Assembly (NCBI GenBank): GCA_019634345.1
Contig: JAHQVL010000281.1
Location: 1 to 37,454, forward strand
Length of the DNA stretch: 37,454 nucleotides
Source: Rhodothermaceae bacterium
GTDB taxonomy: Bacteria; Bacteroidota; Rhodothermia; Rhodothermales; JAHQVL01
Direction: 5' to 3'
Made by a program: the position numbers and the translations under genes. The notes beneath the pieces are model-generated. The model was given only the letters and a program-made list of their open reading frames with translations, had not been told where the DNA came from and made no database searches. This document shows, in pieces, positions 34,464-37,454 of the stretch (position 1 is the stretch's first letter; each line of letters begins with the position of its first letter).

Positions 34464-35684
34464 ATGCCTTTTAAAAAGATTACTTTTGAGAATACAAACG
34501 GGGAATCACTCGTAGCCCGCCTGGACCTGCCCGTGGATGGCAGCATGCGGGCATGCGCATTGTTTGCCCACTGTTTTACATGCAGCAAAAATCTCAAGGC
34601 AGTTGGGCATATAAGTAATGCGCTCACTGATCGAGGTATTGGGGTGTTACGGTTTGACTTTACGGGGCTTGGAGAAAGTGGAGGGGAGTTTGAGAATACT
34701 AATTTCTCATCCAACGTGGACGACTTGATCGCAGCAGCACAATTTCTCAAAACGAACTATCAGGCGCCCGACATTCTTATCGGTCACTCCCTTGGGGGCG
34801 CGGCGGTTCTTCAAGCTGCTGCACAACTTGAAGATGTTGCTGCCGTTGCAACAATAGGCGCTCCCTTTGATCCGGCCCATGTAAAACACTTGCTGGAGGA
34901 CTCCATAGAGGAAATCGAGCAGAAGGGCCGGGCTTCGGTGAATTTGGCGGGCCGGTCATTTACGATTAAAAAGCAGTTTTTGGATGATCTTGACAGCGTG
35001 CGGGTTGAACAAACGATTCGATCACTTCGCCGGCCCCTTATCGTATTTCACTCCCCTGTAGATCAAACCGTTAGCATTGAAAATGCAGCAAAAATCTATG
35101 AAGCGGCTAAGCATCCCAAGAGCTTTGTTTCGTTAGATCAAGCAGATCATCTTCTTACAAATGAAGAGGATTCTCAATATGTTGGGGTTGTTCTTGCAGC
35201 CTGGGCCGGCAAATTTATAAAAAAAGAAGCGCCGGAAAGAGCACCTGCGGAGAGTGAAGACCATCGCGTGGTTGCATACATAGGTAAGGATCGTTATCAA
35301 ACGCACATCAATGCCAGCGGGCATTCCATCGTAGCGGATGAACCCTTATCTGTGGGTGGTTCAAACCTCGGGCCAACGCCTTATGATCTGTTAAACGCGA
35401 GCCTGGGTGCTTGCACGGCCATGACGCTAAGGATGTATGCTGATCATAAAAAGTGGCCTTTAGATGGGGTAAAGGTTGTGCTTGAACATAACAAGGTCCA
35501 TGCAAACGATTGTGCTGAATGCGAAACAAAGGATAAAAAGATAGACTTCATTAATAGAGAGCTGGTGCTTGAGGGGCCTTTGGATGAAAAACAAAAAAAC
35601 CGATTGCTTGAGATCGCCGATCGATGCCCGGTACACCGCACCCTCCATAATGAAATCAAAGTAGTCACGTCACTTCAATCATAA
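34464..35684 (+). CDS. Alpha/beta-hydrolase and OsmC-like fusion protein, 406 aa
   Basis: Residues about 1-255 are a serine hydrolase of the alpha/beta fold. The nucleophile is Ser109 in GHSLGGA, the likely acid is in SPVDQTV, and a late His lies in DQADHLL. Residues about 268-406 are an OsmC/Ohr-type domain with the two redox cysteines Cys317 (SLGACTAMT) and Cys388 (DRCPVHRT). OsmC proteins reduce organic hydroperoxides with these cysteines, so the fusion may cleave an ester or lipid and detoxify its peroxide (inference). This domain pairing recurs in bacteria and is not a frameshift or assembly artefact: the linker is short and in frame. It is 12 nt upstream of the quinone oxidoreductase gene. 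Confidence 0.92.
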   Translation: MPFKKITFENTNGESLVARLDLPVDGSMRACALFAHCFTCSKNLKAVGHISNALTDRGIGVLRFDFTGLGESGGEFENTNFSSNVDDLIAAAQFLKTNYQAPDILIGHSLGGAAVLQAAAQLEDVAAVATIGAPFDPAHVKHLLEDSIEEIEQKGRASVNLAGRSFTIKKQFLDDLDSVRVEQTIRSLRRPLIVFHSPVDQTVSIENAAKIYEAAKHPKSFVSLDQADHLLTNEEDSQYVGVVLAAWAGKFIKKEAPERAPAESEDHRVVAYIGKDRYQTHINASGHSIVADEPLSVGGSNLGPTPYDLLNASLGACTAMTLRMYADHKKWPLDGVKVVLEHNKVHANDCAECETKDKKIDFINRELVLEGPLDEKQKNRLLEIADRCPVHRTLHNEIKVVTSLQS

Positions 35685-35696
35685 GGCCCTGGTTCA

Positions 35697-36677
35697 ATGA
35701 GAGCTGTTCTGGTAGAAAACCCTGGCGATGAAAGCCGGCTTGTCCTTGGTGAATTCGACACCCCGCATCCTGCCGAAAATGAACTCCTGGTACGTGTACA
35801 TGCGACAGCATTAAACCGGGCTGATTTGTTGCAGCGCTCCGGTAAATACCCTGTCCCAAAAGGGGCAAGCCCATTGCTCGGACTTGAGATGGCTGGTGTT
35901 GTTGAAGAAGTTGGAAGCGGCTGTTCAGGCTGGTCTGTTGGCGATCGAGTATTTGGGTTGTTACCCGGTGGAGGGTATGCTGAGTTTGCCACTATTCCCC
36001 AAGAAATCGCAATGCCGATCCCTGAGGCATTTTCTTTTGAAGAAGCTGCAGCTATTCCTGAGGTGTTTCTAACGGCTTACCAAGCACTGGTTTGGCTTGG
36101 TGAACTAAAAGAGGGAGAAGATATACTGATCCATGCAGGTGCAAGTGGCGTTGGCACTGCAGCAATCCAGTTGGCAAAGGAAATAGGTGCACGAATCTGG
36201 GTGACTGCATCAAAGCCCAAACATAAACTGTGCATTACCCTGGGTGCACAAGGAGCCATCGACTATAAATCTGAAGATTTTGTCGAACGAATCAATACGT
36301 TAACTCAAGAGAAGGGCGTTAACCTTATTATTGATTTTCTTGGAGCGTCCTATTTGTCCAAGAACATTGAATGCCTTGGGTTAGATGGCCGCCTTGTGAT
36401 GCTGGCGCTCATGGGAGGAGCCCGAGTGGATTCACTTAATCTGGCTACATTGTTCAGAAAACGGATTCACCTGAAAGCATCAACCTTGCGAAACCGCTCC
36501 TTAGCCTATAAAGTAGCACTCACAAAAGCCTTTAACGATGACTTTGGGACGTCACTGGGCAAAGGCCTTATTAAGCCTATTATCGACTCTATATACGATT
36601 GGTCCGAAGTAGCCAAAGCCCACAATCGCATGGCTGCAAATCTGAACGCAGGAAAGATCGTGTTGAAAGTGACTTAA
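35697..36677 (+). CDS. NAD(P)H quinone oxidoreductase, PIG3-like MDR family, 326 aa
   Basis: A zinc-free medium-chain dehydrogenase/reductase that probably reduces quinones with NADPH. The N-terminal GroES-like half carries LNRADLLQRSGKYP and GLEMAGVVEEVG. The Rossmann half has HAGASGVGTAAIQLA (about residues 147-161), and the motif order matches the PIG3/TP53I3 group. The catalytic-zinc Cys/His set of alcohol dehydrogenases is missing. It lies 12 nt behind the hydrolase-OsmC gene, in line with a shared role in oxidative or electrophile stress. A strong hairpin starts 10 nt after its stop codon. Confidence 0.92.
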   Translation: MRAVLVENPGDESRLVLGEFDTPHPAENELLVRVHATALNRADLLQRSGKYPVPKGASPLLGLEMAGVVEEVGSGCSGWSVGDRVFGLLPGGGYAEFATIPQEIAMPIPEAFSFEEAAAIPEVFLTAYQALVWLGELKEGEDILIHAGASGVGTAAIQLAKEIGARIWVTASKPKHKLCITLGAQGAIDYKSEDFVERINTLTQEKGVNLIIDFLGASYLSKNIECLGLDGRLVMLALMGGARVDSLNLATLFRKRIHLKASTLRNRSLAYKVALTKAFNDDFGTSLGKGLIKPIIDSIYDWSEVAKAHNRMAANLNAGKIVLKVT

Positions 36678-36687
36678 GATATAAGAA

Positions 36688-36720
36688 CAAAGAGAAGAAT
36701 CTCTTAGATTCATCTCTTTG
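36688..36720 (+). terminator. Hairpin after the quinone oxidoreductase gene
   Basis: CAAAGAGA (36688-36695) and GAATCT (36697-36702) pair exactly with AGATTC (36706-36711) and TCTCTTTG (36713-36720), with one A-A mismatch and the 3-nt loop CTT. This stem of about 14 bp starts 10 nt after the stop codon. A T-run is lacking, but position and strength favour a 3'-end or terminator role. Confidence 0.6.
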
Positions 36721-36799
36721 GTTTCGGGTTTCGATTTCCGGGTTTTGGGGACTGAAACAGAAGAAATAAACACGAAACGCGAAACACGATACTCGAAAC
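36720..36799. repeat. Two opposed heptamer tracts (GGTTTCG and NCGAAAC)
   Basis: The left tract has four 7-nt units in phase: GGTTTCG, GGTTTCG, ATTTCCG, GGTTTTG (36720-36747). The right tract has four units of the complementary motif: ACGAAAC, GCGAAAC, ACGATAC, TCGAAAC (36772-36799). The two tracts are partly complementary, so the region could fold back on itself. The same 7-nt motif occurs at 29952-29993. Confidence 0.6.
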
Positions 36800-36800
36800 A

Positions 36801-36830
36801 GCTATAATAAATCCCTAGATTTATTATAGC
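36801..36830. repeat. Perfect 12-bp inverted repeat upstream of the last gene
   Basis: GCTATAATAAAT (36801-36812) and ATTTATTATAGC (36819-36830) match exactly around the 6-nt loop CCCTAG. It directly follows the right heptamer tract and ends 27 nt before the next ATG. An operator or promoter-proximal hairpin is possible; it is too AT-rich to be a typical terminator. Confidence 0.6.
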
Positions 36831-36857
36831 GCTACCGTTTGCATTATTGGTCGTTGA

Positions 36858-37454
36858 ATGTCGGAATCATATTTAGTGTTATTACTTGGTGTTTTAATTG
36901 GAGGGTTTGGGGTAACTGTTGCCTGGTTGGTATATGCCTTGAGGCGTAAGCATGCCGGCGGGAGCCAGGAAAACGAACGCACGGATAAAGAAGCCTGGAT
37001 TGCAGCTATTAACGATGAAAAGAATCAGGGTAAGGATGATGCGGATGCGCCACCCGAAGAGAAATTTCGATTTGATCAAGTATACACCCTTGCAGAGAAA
37101 TTAGAGGACTTTGTTAAACGGACGGCCCATCCCAAGGACCTCTTGGATCGAACAGAATTTCAACAAGGAGTTGAGCTACTGAAAGAGTCCTCATTGGCTG
37201 CTTCGGAGTTGGTTGCTTACGGTACCGGAGGGAATGTCTGTATTGCTTGCATGGCGCTGGAAGCTCTCTCGCAACGAAATGATGATGATGACCCTACCGC
37301 GCTTATTCTTGAATCCCTTGAGGCCATGCGGTTATGGCCCATGTACTTTGCGATGAAAGCGCTGAAGCCCGCTCCTGAGCGATCGCTTATTGGAGCTGTT
37401 TTGTGTCGCATAGATGCGTACTGGAGCGACAATCTGTTTATGCAGTCTATGCTC
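36858..37454 (+). CDS. Membrane-anchored protein of unknown function, 3' end outside window
   Basis: An open frame of 199 codons runs from ATG 36858 to the right edge. Residues about 4-27 form one membrane segment (YLVLLLGVLIGGFGVTVAW), ending in basic residues (LRRKH), so the rest is probably cytoplasmic. A polar acidic linker of about 40 residues follows. After that is an alpha-helical, leucine- and alanine-rich region with FDQVYTLAEKLEDFVKR, YGTGGNVCIACMALEALSQR and LILESLEAMRLWPMYFAMKAL, which has a helical-repeat look. No family was recognised from this part; the diagnostic domain may lie downstream. Confidence 0.75.
   Translation, partial: MSESYLVLLLGVLIGGFGVTVAWLVYALRRKHAGGSQENERTDKEAWIAAINDEKNQGKDDADAPPEEKFRFDQVYTLAEKLEDFVKRTAHPKDLLDRTEFQQGVELLKESSLAASELVAYGTGGNVCIACMALEALSQRNDDDDPTALILESLEAMRLWPMYFAMKALKPAPERSLIGAVLCRIDAYWSDNLFMQSML

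Noticed and set aside
29952..36799. CRISPR-like reading of the short repeats
   Set aside because: Units are 7 nt, contiguous and without spacers, and no cas genes are present.

Overview
The window looks like a chromosomal segment of a Gram-negative bacterium of the Bacteroidota / Rhodothermota / Balneolota assemblage. The evidence is a TamB-type assembly protein, an outer-membrane beta-barrel, a giant secreted multidomain protein, an ABC permease that resembles the Bacteroidota DUF5687 group, few clear Shine-Dalgarno sites, some non-ATG starts and moderate GC content judged by eye. The exact lineage is inference. No tRNA, rRNA, insertion sequence, prophage or CRISPR array was seen.

Layout. 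(1) 1-13256, minus strand: a probable two-gene operon. A 586-aa outer-membrane beta-barrel is followed after only 2 nt by one uninterrupted reading frame of at least 3,831 codons that runs off the left edge. The giant protein has a signal peptide, an FN3-like module, about 1,900 residues of beta-rich sequence, a helical stalk of about 400 residues and at least ten tandem Ig/FN3-like modules of about 116 residues. (2) 13257-14773: two gene-poor gaps around a small TPR protein. (3) 14774-19730: an RluA-type pseudouridine synthase, a 98-aa orphan protein that may be a minimal HK97-fold (A-domain encapsulin-like) protein, and a plus-strand heme group hemF-hemH-hemL, in which HemH carries extra cysteines. 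(4) 19704-21921, minus: an ABC ATPase plus its permease, overlapping the end of hemL. (5) 21988-22986: glutamyl-Q-tRNA(Asp) synthetase. (6) 23002-33583, minus: a gene train read as membrane-bound SpoIIE/RsbU-type phosphatase, aroB, a hairpin plus heptameric repeats, tamB, rnr. (7) 33649-36677, plus: a TANGO2/NRDE protein, an alpha/beta-hydrolase-OsmC fusion and a PIG3-like quinone oxidoreductase. (8) 36678-36857: a highly structured spacer with two hairpins and two opposed heptamer arrays. After it comes a membrane-anchored protein of unknown function, cut by the right edge.

Functional themes: cell-envelope construction and surface display (giant protein, barrel, TamB, ABC exporter), tetrapyrrole synthesis, RNA maturation and decay (RluA-like, GluQ, RNase R) and redox or thiol protection (OsmC fusion, quinone reductase). 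The most unusual items are the giant protein with its coupled barrel, the small A-domain-like protein beside hemF, the cysteine-rich ferrochelatase, and a 7-nt-phased repeat family found next to hairpins at two separate loci.
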